From Butyrivibrio sp. AE3004 (GTDB lineage: Bacteria > Bacillota > Clostridia > Lachnospirales > Lachnospiraceae), in the NCBI RefSeq assembly GCF_000703165.1, contig NZ_JNLQ01000002.1, positions 992,001 to 1,056,000 on the forward strand: 64,000 nucleotides of DNA, read 5' to 3'. This document shows positions 7,745-15,766 of this stretch, piece after piece; within the stretch, counting starts at the first letter, position 1; each line of letters starts with the position of its first letter. Below the pieces are notes generated by a model, which ran no database searches, was not told the DNA's origin, and saw only the letters and a list, made by a program, of their open reading frames with translations. A program made the translations under genes and the position numbers.

Positions 7745-8509
7745 TCAGCTCTCGCTTATTCTGTGCAGACGTCCTTTGATCACGTACATAAAAAGTGCTA
7801 TAAGACAAGCGTAAAACAGCGTTAATACGCATACTGCCATAGTCGGACCGATGGTTTCGGGGGAGGAGAGATTCTGCATAGTAAGAACAAAACCAATGAG
7901 ACTGGAGATTGCTCCTGCAAGAATAGTGAGTCTTATTCCAAAACCGACAGCGTATTCTAATCTCTGTGCCAATGCCGGAAGTTCTTCCGAAGGAACTGAT
8001 TTAGGGGCAAAAGTAATTTTGATGCCTCTGAAGAAATTGTAGAACTGCCCTGATGCTGCAAGCCCTATAAGTTGAAAACCAAGTACTGCCACTAAAGATG
8101 GTGCGTCAAGAAACCACAACACCTGATTTGAACCACCTGATGATACCAGGATTATGATATACAGAAACAGTACTAAAAGAAAAAGCCCTATAATGGTGCC
8201 GATGACTCTGCCTTGTTCCTTCTTTTTTTCATCTTCACTGTTCTTAATTAGCTTTACCATATTGTCTTCCGCCTTTCCGTTATAATTCTCTGTGGTCAGG
8301 TGCTCGCCGGATAAGAGCTCGTTGATATTTATCTCCAGAACTCTGCACAAATCGGGCATGATTGAGGTGTCCGGCATTCCGTGACCGTTTTCCCATTTTG
8401 AAATAGTCTTATCACTAACGCCAATTTCATCAGCCAGTTGTTTTTGTGTAAGCCCCTTTTCCTTTCGCAGATCGCATATGAACATTCCCGTTTTTGTCTG
8501 ATCAAGCAT
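7745..8509 (-). CDS. XRE regulator fused to MotA-like membrane domain
   Basis: A 254-residue protein. Residues 5-65 are an XRE helix-turn-helix (LTQKQLADEIGVSDKTISKW). A charged linker follows, then four hydrophobic segments. The membrane part carries DAPSLVAVLGFQ and IGPTMAVCVLTLFYACLIAL, which resemble the MotA/ExbB proton-channel helices. A DNA-binding domain tied to a membrane channel-like module suggests a membrane-tethered sensor-regulator; this is inference. AGGAGG lies seven bases before ATG 8509. An inverted repeat GGTTACAA/TTGTAACC just upstream suggests autoregulation. Confidence 0.75.
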   Translation of the reverse strand: MLDQTKTGMFICDLRKEKGLTQKQLADEIGVSDKTISKWENGHGMPDTSIMPDLCRVLEININELLSGEHLTTENYNGKAEDNMVKLIKNSEDEKKKEQGRVIGTIIGLFLLVLFLYIIILVSSGGSNQVLWFLDAPSLVAVLGFQLIGLAASGQFYNFFRGIKITFAPKSVPSEELPALAQRLEYAVGFGIRLTILAGAISSLIGFVLTMQNLSSPETIGPTMAVCVLTLFYACLIALFMYVIKGRLHRISES

Positions 8510-8534
8510 AAAAGCCTCCTATCCACAGGTTATC

Positions 8535-8577
8535 GGTTACAACTATAGCGTAAGTCGGATACATTATTATTGTAACC
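8535..8577. promoter_or_regulatory. inverted repeat upstream of the XRE-MotA gene
   Basis: GGTTACAA (8535-8542) and TTGTAACC (8570-8577) are perfect inverted arms. AGCGTA and ACGCT motifs also lie in the region. It sits in the divergent intergenic region between the XRE-MotA gene and the MscS gene and could control both. No promoter is clear by eye. Confidence 0.4.
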
Positions 8578-8771
8578 CTACGCTTAGGAAAGTGACTATA
8601 CCCTGGCGCTACATTGTGCTCTACTAATCGTAGAGATACAAGATTTAGAATAAACAAAGTTTTAATAATATTTTCCCTTTTTTTATAAACGGTAAATTGT
8701 AACTATTGTATCATTAAATTGACTTCTATTTTTTACTTCGACCTTGGCACTATCTTTCAAAGGGGGATACC

Positions 8772-11675
8772 ATGAAAGATACAAAGAAATCTAAAACGAA
8801 AGCTACAATAAGACTATCAAAACTAAGCATGCACATAATTCTGATCATTGCAACTATCGTTTTTTCAGTGGTATCATTTATGTTTTTCTTTAAAGATATG
8901 GAAACGAAATTGATACCGCAGGTAAATCGTGCCATTATTCAGGTTTCAAAAATACTTCCCCAACTTCAGGAAAATGAAGATGCACTAAGAGAAATCAATG
9001 CAAAGCTGGAAAAGAGCCGCGAAGATATATATAAACACAATAAGGATGCGCTTTATGACAGGACAGAAACGGATGAAGAAAGTGTAGAAAGTGTTATTGA
9101 GCATACACTTTCATGGATGAACAGGGTCACAAAGCTCCGTGTCGGAAGAGGCGGGCATGTTCTTGTTGTCTCAAAGGACGACCTGACAATTCTGGCGCAT
9201 CCTGATGAAACGTTTATAGGTTCAAAACTGGAACTGGTCTTTGGCGACACTGATAAACTGGATGTTCCGGATTTGGAAGAAATGAGCGGAAAGCTTACCG
9301 AAGAAGATATTGCTAACGAATATGGGTTCTTTATTCCTGCTAAAATATTGGATAGAAATCTCGACCTTGAGAGTTTATCAGCCTCTATGGATGAGGGGAT
9401 AATCGGGTCAACCTTCTCTTATAGGGACACGTATATTATTTGCGGAGAGACACTTCGTCAGGCAATTTCCTTTATAGTATTCAGGTGCTTTTTTGCAACT
9501 TTAATTTTCTATATTATTGGATGGGTTATAGTTCGCTATATTGGTTTTTGTTTCGCCTGGCAAAAATATGATAATAAGAATTTCAGACGCAAGATAATAT
9601 CCTGCACGCTTATCGCTGTTGTTATTTACTTTTCTACCATCTGGTATTATCAGGAAATGTCCACAATGACAGGGGATCTTGCTACCATGAACCAACATGC
9701 CCGGGTGGCAGTGGAGACCTTAAATACCTACAGGGACTATCGAAAAGAGCTTTCCGAGTGGCTGGATTCTCAGTATCTTGACCAGTGCCGGCTGGCTGCG
9801 CAACTCGTATTATCAAAAGGTAAGAACAACGTTACTCGAAAAGACCTTGCAGAATATGCTAAAGATCTGGATGTGGAATACATCTATGTCTTTGATAAAA
9901 ACGGTAAGGTCATGGTCACAAACTCGCCGTATGATCATTTCGTTTTAAGTAATGATCCTGATGACCAGTCATATGCATTCAGAACCCTGCTGGATGGAAC
10001 GGACTATGTTATTCAGGATCCCCGGGATGACGAATCAGAGGGAGAATATAAACAGTATATAGGCGTCAGCATCCGTGATGAGAATGATCTTGCGGATGGC
10101 TTTGTTCAGGTTGCAATTGATCCTTCGCTCAGAGAGCGGCTTATTGGTCCTATTGATGTACAAACTGTTCTGGACAACATGGTAATAGGACTTCCTAAGT
10201 ATGCGCTGGCTATAAACAAGGATGATATGACAATTGCTGCAACTACAGGGCTGGGCTATGAAAATGCCAGCGTTGAGGATATCGGACTGGATGTAGAGGA
10301 AATAAGAGGAGATTATAACGGAATTGAAATCATAAATGGTGATACATATTATGCCGGAATAAGCGAAACAGAAGACCTGTATCTGATGCCGATATGCAAA
10401 AGCACTGATAACACCAATGTCTTTTTCATTTCACTGAAGATGGCGGCTTTCTTTATGGTTACATGCATCCTTATTGTGCTGATAGCTATATTTGCCTATA
10501 AGAGAATCTTTAAGAATATAGAAAACACTGAATCAAAGGCAGCTGAAGAAGGCGGAGCAAATAATGGAAATGCAGGCACTGCGATTTTTAATTCTCTTAA
10601 CGACATTATAAAGGTTCAGGAAAAGTTTGGCTTCGAAGAAAGATGGGAGAATCAGAGCACAATACCTGTCAATAAGCAGCCACCCGAAATGCGTATAAAA
10701 AAGATAATCTACCGCATATTACTGGTATTTTCTTCCCTGCTGATTGCATATGAATTTTTGGTAATTATGGCGGGAGTGGATACCAGAAGGCTGGATGGAT
10801 TTGCATATGTGCTCCTTGGAAACTGGGATGAGGGACTAAATCTCTTTTCATTTTCCTACTGCCTGTTCCTTTTCTGTGTATTGTATGTATTTAAGGAGCT
10901 GCTTAATCAGATACTATACAGCATAGCAAGGATAACGGATCTGCGTACGGAAACAATGCTGCTTCTTTTTAAAAATGCCATTAAATATGCAGCTGCTCTG
11001 CTTTTCCTATACATGGGACTGGCGAAGTTTGGCGTAGATACCAGGACTTTATGGGCATCAGCAGGAGTGCTGTCTCTTATGGTAGGTTTTGGTGCCAAGG
11101 ACCTGGTCAATGACATAATTGCCGGTATCTTCATCATATTTGAGGGAACCTTAAAAATCGGTGACTATGTAATTATAGGAGGCTGGGGTGGAATAGTTAA
11201 GGAGATAGGAATACGCTCCACGAAAGTTGTTTCATATGCAGATACCAAGATCTTCAACAATTCATCGATAAAGGATGTCATTAATTGCAATGGTGAAGTG
11301 GCCAAAGAGGTAGTAAAATTCCCCATCGCATACGATCTTGATCTTTTGGAGATTGAAAAACTGCTTGAAGAAGAGCTTCCAAAAATTTCAGAAAATATTG
11401 TCGGGCTTGTAAAGCCTTTAAGATACGAGGGCGTCAATGCAATTGAAGATGGTTGCGTAATGCTAAGAATACGACTTTACGTAATACCCAGATATTCCAG
11501 GAAGGCCGCAAGAGCCGTGCTTAGAGAAATCAAAATCCTCTTTGATAAAAATGGTATCGGTTCACCGTTCAATTATGAAGGAATGCAAAGATCCGAAGAC
11601 GAAAGCGATTCATCTACGGATTCTTCCGAGGAAGAAGAGGATAGTGATGACGATGATGATGATGATTTTATTTAA
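8772..11675 (+). CDS. MscS-family channel with Cache-like extracellular sensor and acidic tail
   Basis: A 967-residue protein. Residues 1-40 include a first membrane helix. Residues about 45-230 form an extracellular Cache-like region (GHVLVVSKDDLTILAHPDE). Two helices follow, then a second extracellular region with a Cache-like VEYIYVFDKNGKVMVTNSP. The C-terminal third is an MscS channel: the pore helix region near 760 reads VLSLMVGFGAKDLVNDIIAG, followed by the beta domain (EGTLKIGDYVIIGGWGG). It ends in a Ser/Glu/Asp tail from about residue 940, including seven Asp in a row. This suggests a small-ligand-gated rather than purely tension-gated channel; the gating is inference. An AAGGGGG site precedes the ATG. 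Confidence 0.85.
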   Translation: MKDTKKSKTKATIRLSKLSMHIILIIATIVFSVVSFMFFFKDMETKLIPQVNRAIIQVSKILPQLQENEDALREINAKLEKSREDIYKHNKDALYDRTETDEESVESVIEHTLSWMNRVTKLRVGRGGHVLVVSKDDLTILAHPDETFIGSKLELVFGDTDKLDVPDLEEMSGKLTEEDIANEYGFFIPAKILDRNLDLESLSASMDEGIIGSTFSYRDTYIICGETLRQAISFIVFRCFFATLIFYIIGWVIVRYIGFCFAWQKYDNKNFRRKIISCTLIAVVIYFSTIWYYQEMSTMTGDLATMNQHARVAVETLNTYRDYRKELSEWLDSQYLDQCRLAAQLVLSKGKNNVTRKDLAEYAKDLDVEYIYVFDKNGKVMVTNSPYDHFVLSNDPDDQSYAFRTLLDGTDYVIQDPRDDESEGEYKQYIGVSIRDENDLADGFVQVAIDPSLRERLIGPIDVQTVLDNMVIGLPKYALAINKDDMTIAATTGLGYENASVEDIGLDVEEIRGDYNGIEIINGDTYYAGISETEDLYLMPICKSTDNTNVFFISLKMAAFFMVTCILIVLIAIFAYKRIFKNIENTESKAAEEGGANNGNAGTAIFNSLNDIIKVQEKFGFEERWENQSTIPVNKQPPEMRIKKIIYRILLVFSSLLIAYEFLVIMAGVDTRRLDGFAYVLLGNWDEGLNLFSFSYCLFLFCVLYVFKELLNQILYSIARITDLRTETMLLLFKNAIKYAAALLFLYMGLAKFGVDTRTLWASAGVLSLMVGFGAKDLVNDIIAGIFIIFEGTLKIGDYVIIGGWGGIVKEIGIRSTKVVSYADTKIFNNSSIKDVINCNGEVAKEVVKFPIAYDLDLLEIEKLLEEELPKISENIVGLVKPLRYEGVNAIEDGCVMLRIRLYVIPRYSRKAARAVLREIKILFDKNGIGSPFNYEGMQRSEDESDSSTDSSEEEEDSDDDDDDDFI

Positions 11676-11952
11676 TCAGCGCTCTGTCCAACTCATAATT
11701 AGTCAATTTGTTTATCTATGATTTTATGTGCGCCGTCTGAAAATATTGAATTTGTAGCACAAAGTCAAGTTATATAATTTAAACCGAATAAATGAACATA
11801 AATATAAACTAACGATATATAGATATTTTATTTTGATTTAATAGTATTCATTCCCCCCCTCATTGTAAAATCATATATGTGGGGAGAATAGTAAATAATA
11901 TATGATAACTAAACTTTTTTACATATAAAATGTTGTGAGAAAGGAAAAAGAT

Positions 11953-12441
11953 ATGAATAGTGACAGTTCTTTACTAAGGCGTTATGAAGACAATCTGAAT
12001 GTGTGCGGACTGGGAGTAATAATACTCGGTGCATGGGATGTATTGAAGGTTATCATGCAAGTCATGATGAATATGAAGGATGCCACCGCTGAGATGTTAA
12101 GTGAAGTAACGGAAGAGGAACAGGGCATTGCAATTGGTGTTCTCATAGGAGTTATTGCCGTACTGTTTCTTATAACAGCACTTATATTCCTTATTCATTA
12201 CTATATTGGCATTAACGCTTCAAGGGCTGCTAAGGGAATGCCTTATAAAAAGGGATATTTCGTTTGGGCAGTGATTCTGTTGGTTGTTTCAATTCTCGGA
12301 ATGCTTAGCTATGTTGATGAGATCAAAGATCTTGAGAACATCGAGACCACCATAGCCTCAATTATTGTTGATATAACCGCCATTTATATTCTGGGAACTG
12401 TTGTAATATCAACCCGAAAGATTAAAAACCTGAGACAGTAA
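11953..12441 (+). CDS. small membrane protein, unknown
   Basis: A 162-residue protein with about four hydrophobic segments and no recognised family. The frame opens at GTG 11935, but AAAGGA is best placed for ATG 11953 (MNSDSSLLRRYED). It starts a co-directional run of five genes with gaps of 31-66 bp that includes a DUF6765-like protein and an AIM24 protein. The 277-bp gap upstream is AT-rich, with a CCCC/GGGG hairpin near 11850-11885 and no clear promoter. Confidence 0.7.
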   Translation: MNSDSSLLRRYEDNLNVCGLGVIILGAWDVLKVIMQVMMNMKDATAEMLSEVTEEEQGIAIGVLIGVIAVLFLITALIFLIHYYIGINASRAAKGMPYKKGYFVWAVILLVVSILGMLSYVDEIKDLENIETTIASIIVDITAIYILGTVVISTRKIKNLRQ

Positions 12442-12472
12442 ATACGCATTTATAGATGAGGAGCGAATAATT

Positions 12473-13555
12473 ATGCAGGAAGATTTTCATTACTATGCTA
12501 CATATTGCGCAGCATTTTTAGCAGGCTATGACCATGAGGAGAGCCTTCTGGTAGCTTACAGTGCTCAGTTTGTAGATTTGTGCACGAGGACACTGCTTGC
12601 AAAGATTAAAGGACCCTCAGATGCGGCTACCACACAGATGCAGCTTGAGCTTATGGATGCAAGAACCGATCCGGTGGGACTACAGGATATTACAAGAATA
12701 TGGTCTTCATTCCATTTTCTGCCCAGAGACTTGTATGCAAATAAGCCGGGATGTTCCAAGAGATATCTTGATAAGTACAGATTGGTCTGCGGACCCAACG
12801 GAGATCTTGTTTTAAAAACCGTTGAGCTCGCAAAAGGAAAACCCTTAGAGTCGGTTGGCATTGCAATGCACGTTCTTGCAGATACCTGGGCACACAGCAA
12901 TTTTGCGGGAACACCATCTCTTGTAATAAACAATACAAACTACTACTTCTATGAGTTGTTCCCTGAGGGAGATGGCTATAGAGAAAAGCAGATAACATTT
13001 GTTCACAAGACATCAACACCGGATGATCTTGACAACAGCATTTACACGAACAGCCTGTATCAGACCAATGAAAATTCCATCATGAATCTTGGTCATGGCA
13101 GAGCAGGACATCTTCCGGATTACAGCTTTGTAAGATATAAATATCTTCCGGCCTGGGGAGAATATGAAGAGCTCATTAAGGATAATCCAAGCGATTATAT
13201 GAAAGCCTTCACTCAGATGATCCAGGCAATGAAGTACATCAGGGGAGATATTTCTTACTTCCTGAAAGAGGAATATGACACTAAGGCAGTAGAGCCTTAT
13301 CTGGACAGAATAAAGGGAATTATCGAAAAGAGACAGGTCATTGCCTGCGAAGACTGGAAGGCCTTCGGAGAAGACTTGTCGGGACAGAAGATAGAAGATC
13401 ATAAAATCGATAAGTACTTTGCTGAATATGCAGGCAGTTCTAAGAAGGATGATACTTTTATCGGCAGATTCACAAGGGGCGCGATGGCTCACAAGGGCAT
13501 GGTAATAGAGGCAATACAGAGGTCAGACAATAAGCTTGCCGGTATTACAAAGTAA
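12473..13555 (+). CDS. DUF6765-like protein, possible metal-dependent hydrolase
   Basis: A 360-residue soluble protein that I match from memory to DUF6765: it starts QEDFHYYATYCAAFLAGY and has LAGYDHEESLL. His and Asp residues cluster in motifs (DFHYY, YDHEES, SSFHFLPRD, MHVLADTWAHSNFAG). This resembles the all-helical zinc sites of phospholipase C or S1/P1-type enzymes, but that comparison is inference. There is no signal peptide, so it is cytosolic. GAGGAG precedes the ATG, and it sits 31 bp after a small membrane protein. Confidence 0.7.
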   Translation: MQEDFHYYATYCAAFLAGYDHEESLLVAYSAQFVDLCTRTLLAKIKGPSDAATTQMQLELMDARTDPVGLQDITRIWSSFHFLPRDLYANKPGCSKRYLDKYRLVCGPNGDLVLKTVELAKGKPLESVGIAMHVLADTWAHSNFAGTPSLVINNTNYYFYELFPEGDGYREKQITFVHKTSTPDDLDNSIYTNSLYQTNENSIMNLGHGRAGHLPDYSFVRYKYLPAWGEYEELIKDNPSDYMKAFTQMIQAMKYIRGDISYFLKEEYDTKAVEPYLDRIKGIIEKRQVIACEDWKAFGEDLSGQKIEDHKIDKYFAEYAGSSKKDDTFIGRFTRGAMAHKGMVIEAIQRSDNKLAGITK

Positions 13556-13603
13556 AAGGCTTACTGATGTTACGAAGATTTTGATTCAAAAAGAGGGTTT
13601 AAC

Positions 13604-14140
13604 ATGAGTGGTTTTCAAAGAATAAAAGGTGTGCTGTTTGGATTGGTAATGCTGGCAGTTGCAATATTGTTCATTGTCTTTCCATCAGACGAAATGTATA
13701 TGGTTATTGTCGCAATCCTTTCACTTGGCCTTGCAATAGCGGGAATTAAAGATATTATTTTCTATTTTACAATGGCCAGACACATGATAGGCGGCAAAAT
13801 GATCCTTATTCAGGGAGTAATAATTCTTGACTTTGCTCTTATTACAGGCTCACTCGCAACAGTACCGAAAATCTTCATTCTCTTGTATCTGATTGGAATC
13901 CATGCATTCTCAGGTGTGGTTGAGGTACTGAGAGCTATGGAAGCAAAAAGAACTGTTGAAGGCCCATGGAAGCTTAAATTCAGTCATGGAATGATCAACT
14001 TTTTACTTGCCATAGCATGCCTGATACTTATAAGAAAATCAAACACTGCGCTTTTGATATATAGTCTTGGACTTATCTATTCCGCAGTAGTAAGGATATT
14101 CAGTGCATTCCGCAGAACCTCATTCATTCTCATTGAGTAA
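13604..14140 (+). CDS. DUF308 / HdeD-like membrane protein
   Basis: A 178-residue protein with about six hydrophobic helices in paired hairpins, the pattern of the DUF308/HdeD family. AAGAGGG precedes the ATG. The function is unknown in Firmicutes. It lies between the DUF6765-like gene and another small membrane protein in one direction. Confidence 0.7.
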   Translation: MSGFQRIKGVLFGLVMLAVAILFIVFPSDEMYMVIVAILSLGLAIAGIKDIIFYFTMARHMIGGKMILIQGVIILDFALITGSLATVPKIFILLYLIGIHAFSGVVEVLRAMEAKRTVEGPWKLKFSHGMINFLLAIACLILIRKSNTALLIYSLGLIYSAVVRIFSAFRRTSFILIE

Positions 14141-14206
14141 GGTATATAGCCATAGTCAAATGGCTTTATATAAAAAAATTTTTTCTTATGAAGGGAGCGA
14201 AAACTT

Positions 14207-14644
14207 ATGAGCTTGGATACTAGTAAACTTATTCTTAAGATTGTAGGTATCTTGGGAATAATCAGTGGTGTTGGAACTCTTATAATGGGTGTGATCAGCC
14301 TTTTCGCAGGTGGACTTCTCACAGGAATCGCAGTCGAGGTTGACGAGGAACTCGGAGGTGCGGTTGGCACATTTGCCCTTATAGGAATAATAGCCATCAT
14401 TGTTGTTGGTGTAGTTACGTTACTTGAAGGTATCTTTTCAGTACGTGCATCAAACGATCCCGAAAAGGTTATGCCTGCATGGATATTTGCTATTATTGGT
14501 TTTATTATTGCGATAGTAGGAGTTATTTCCAATTTTGGTAGCGGCTTAAGCGCACTTGTTTCTCCTATTGTTACACTTATTGAAAACGGATGCATTTTCC
14601 TTGCAGCAAACACAATCAAGAATTACAGAGACGGTGAGTACTAA
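14207..14644 (+). CDS. small Gly/Ile-rich membrane protein
   Basis: A 145-residue protein with four hydrophobic segments and a short acidic loop (VEVDEELGG). It is not recognised beyond a general DUF4064-like four-helix pattern. AAGGGAGCG precedes the ATG. It is a member of the 11953-15363 cluster. Confidence 0.7.
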   Translation: MSLDTSKLILKIVGILGIISGVGTLIMGVISLFAGGLLTGIAVEVDEELGGAVGTFALIGIIAIIVVGVVTLLEGIFSVRASNDPEKVMPAWIFAIIGFIIAIVGVISNFGSGLSALVSPIVTLIENGCIFLAANTIKNYRDGEY

Positions 14645-14688
14645 AGAAATAACTTTTTTTTAAAAAACATATATTAAAGGAGGTTACT

Positions 14689-15363
14689 ATGAATTGTGAA
14701 ATTAAAGGTGGAAACTTTCCGGTAGCTATCTGCACGATGGAAGCTGGAGACGCTATCTTATGTGAAACAGGTGCTATGTCCTGGTACGCAGGTGGCGTTA
14801 AGATGGAAACAAATACCGGTGGCGGAATTGGCAAGATGCTCGGCCGTGCATTGTCAGGCGAGTCTGCTTTTATGAACCGCTATTTTGCTGAGCGTCCCGG
14901 CATCCTTGCACTTGGTGCATGCTCACCCGGTGAAATCCGTGAGATTGATGTTACAGGTCGTCCCATTGTTGTTCAGAAGGGTTCCTTCCTTGCAATGGAT
15001 GAAGGCGTAAACCTTGATATCTTCTTCCAGAAGAAGCTTCAGGCAGGCTTATTCGCCGGTGAAGGATTCATCATGAACAAGCTTTCCGGACGTGGAAAGG
15101 CTCTTATCGAGATCGATGGTGGCGCTGTAGAGTATGAACTTCAGCCCGGCGAGAAGATGACTATTGATACAGGTTATCTTGTAATGTGTGATGACACAGT
15201 AACTATTGATGTCGCTATGGTTGAAGGCCTTGATAATATTCTCTTCGGTGGAGAAGGTCTCATGAATACAGTAGTTACAGGTCCCGGCCGTATAATTCTT
15301 CAGACTCAGCCGCTCGTACAGTTTGCTAGTACAATTGCTGAACTTATTCACAATAAGAAGTAA
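14689..15363 (+). CDS. AIM24 / TIGR00266 family protein
   Basis: A 224-residue beta-rich protein of the AIM24 (tryptophan RNA-binding attenuator-like fold) family. The pattern GDAILCETGAMSWYAGGV, GESAFMNRYFAE and a Gly-rich core fits bacterial AIM24 homologues of unknown role. A strong AAAGGAGG site is present. A terminator at 15389 closes the cluster, so it is probably the last gene of a unit with the preceding membrane proteins. Confidence 0.85.
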   Translation: MNCEIKGGNFPVAICTMEAGDAILCETGAMSWYAGGVKMETNTGGGIGKMLGRALSGESAFMNRYFAERPGILALGACSPGEIREIDVTGRPIVVQKGSFLAMDEGVNLDIFFQKKLQAGLFAGEGFIMNKLSGRGKALIEIDGGAVEYELQPGEKMTIDTGYLVMCDDTVTIDVAMVEGLDNILFGGEGLMNTVVTGPGRIILQTQPLVQFASTIAELIHNKK

Positions 15364-15388
15364 GACATAATTTATATTAAATATTTTG

Positions 15389-15430
15389 GGGGCATAGGGG
15401 AAAAGCGCTTTTTCTTCTATGCCCCTTTTG
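15389..15430 (+). terminator. intrinsic terminator after the AIM24 gene
   Basis: GGGGCATAG (15389-15397) pairs with CTATGCCCC (15417-15425), followed by TTTT. An inner AAAAGCGCTTTTT hairpin extends it. Confidence 0.85.
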
Positions 15431-15482
15431 CTGTGTTTTTGGTCTTCTTATAGCTATTGATAAAAACTTAAAGGAGGCAATG

Positions 15483-15734
15483 ATGGCTTCTAAAAAGTTA
15501 AATTTCGCGGATATGATGAAGGGAATAGTCATTCTCTTAGTCGTTTTTTACCACATATTGTTTGCCATAACAGGAGCGCTTAGAGCATATCAGATTACAG
15601 GCTTTTCAATGAAATACGAAGAAACTGTTGAAATGGCCACACTCGGAAAAAGTGTGATGCTTTGTGCTGTAGTACTTACACTCTGCATACTGAGGTATGT
15701 TATCGAAGATAAGATAAAAGCAGGAAAAGAATAA
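15483..15734 (+). CDS. short two-helix membrane protein resembling an acyltransferase 3 N-terminus
   Basis: An 83-residue protein with two membrane helices. The first part, FADMMKGIVILLVVFYHILF, resembles the start of acyltransferase 3 enzymes (a basic residue about ten before a His, as in the 5149 gene). It stops where those proteins would have eight more helices. AAGGAGG is two bases from ATG 15480 and five from ATG 15483, so the second is preferred. It may be a truncated relic or a small regulatory membrane protein. Confidence 0.55.
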   Translation: MASKKLNFADMMKGIVILLVVFYHILFAITGALRAYQITGFSMKYEETVEMATLGKSVMLCAVVLTLCILRYVIEDKIKAGKE

Positions 15735-15766
15735 AGATCAAATTTTTTTAGAAAGGAAGTAGGCCT

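Noticed and set aside
14077..14619. Minus-strand frame opposite two small membrane protein genes
   Set aside because: It is a Pro/Ile/Thr-rich shadow of hydrophobic genes, without a start signal.
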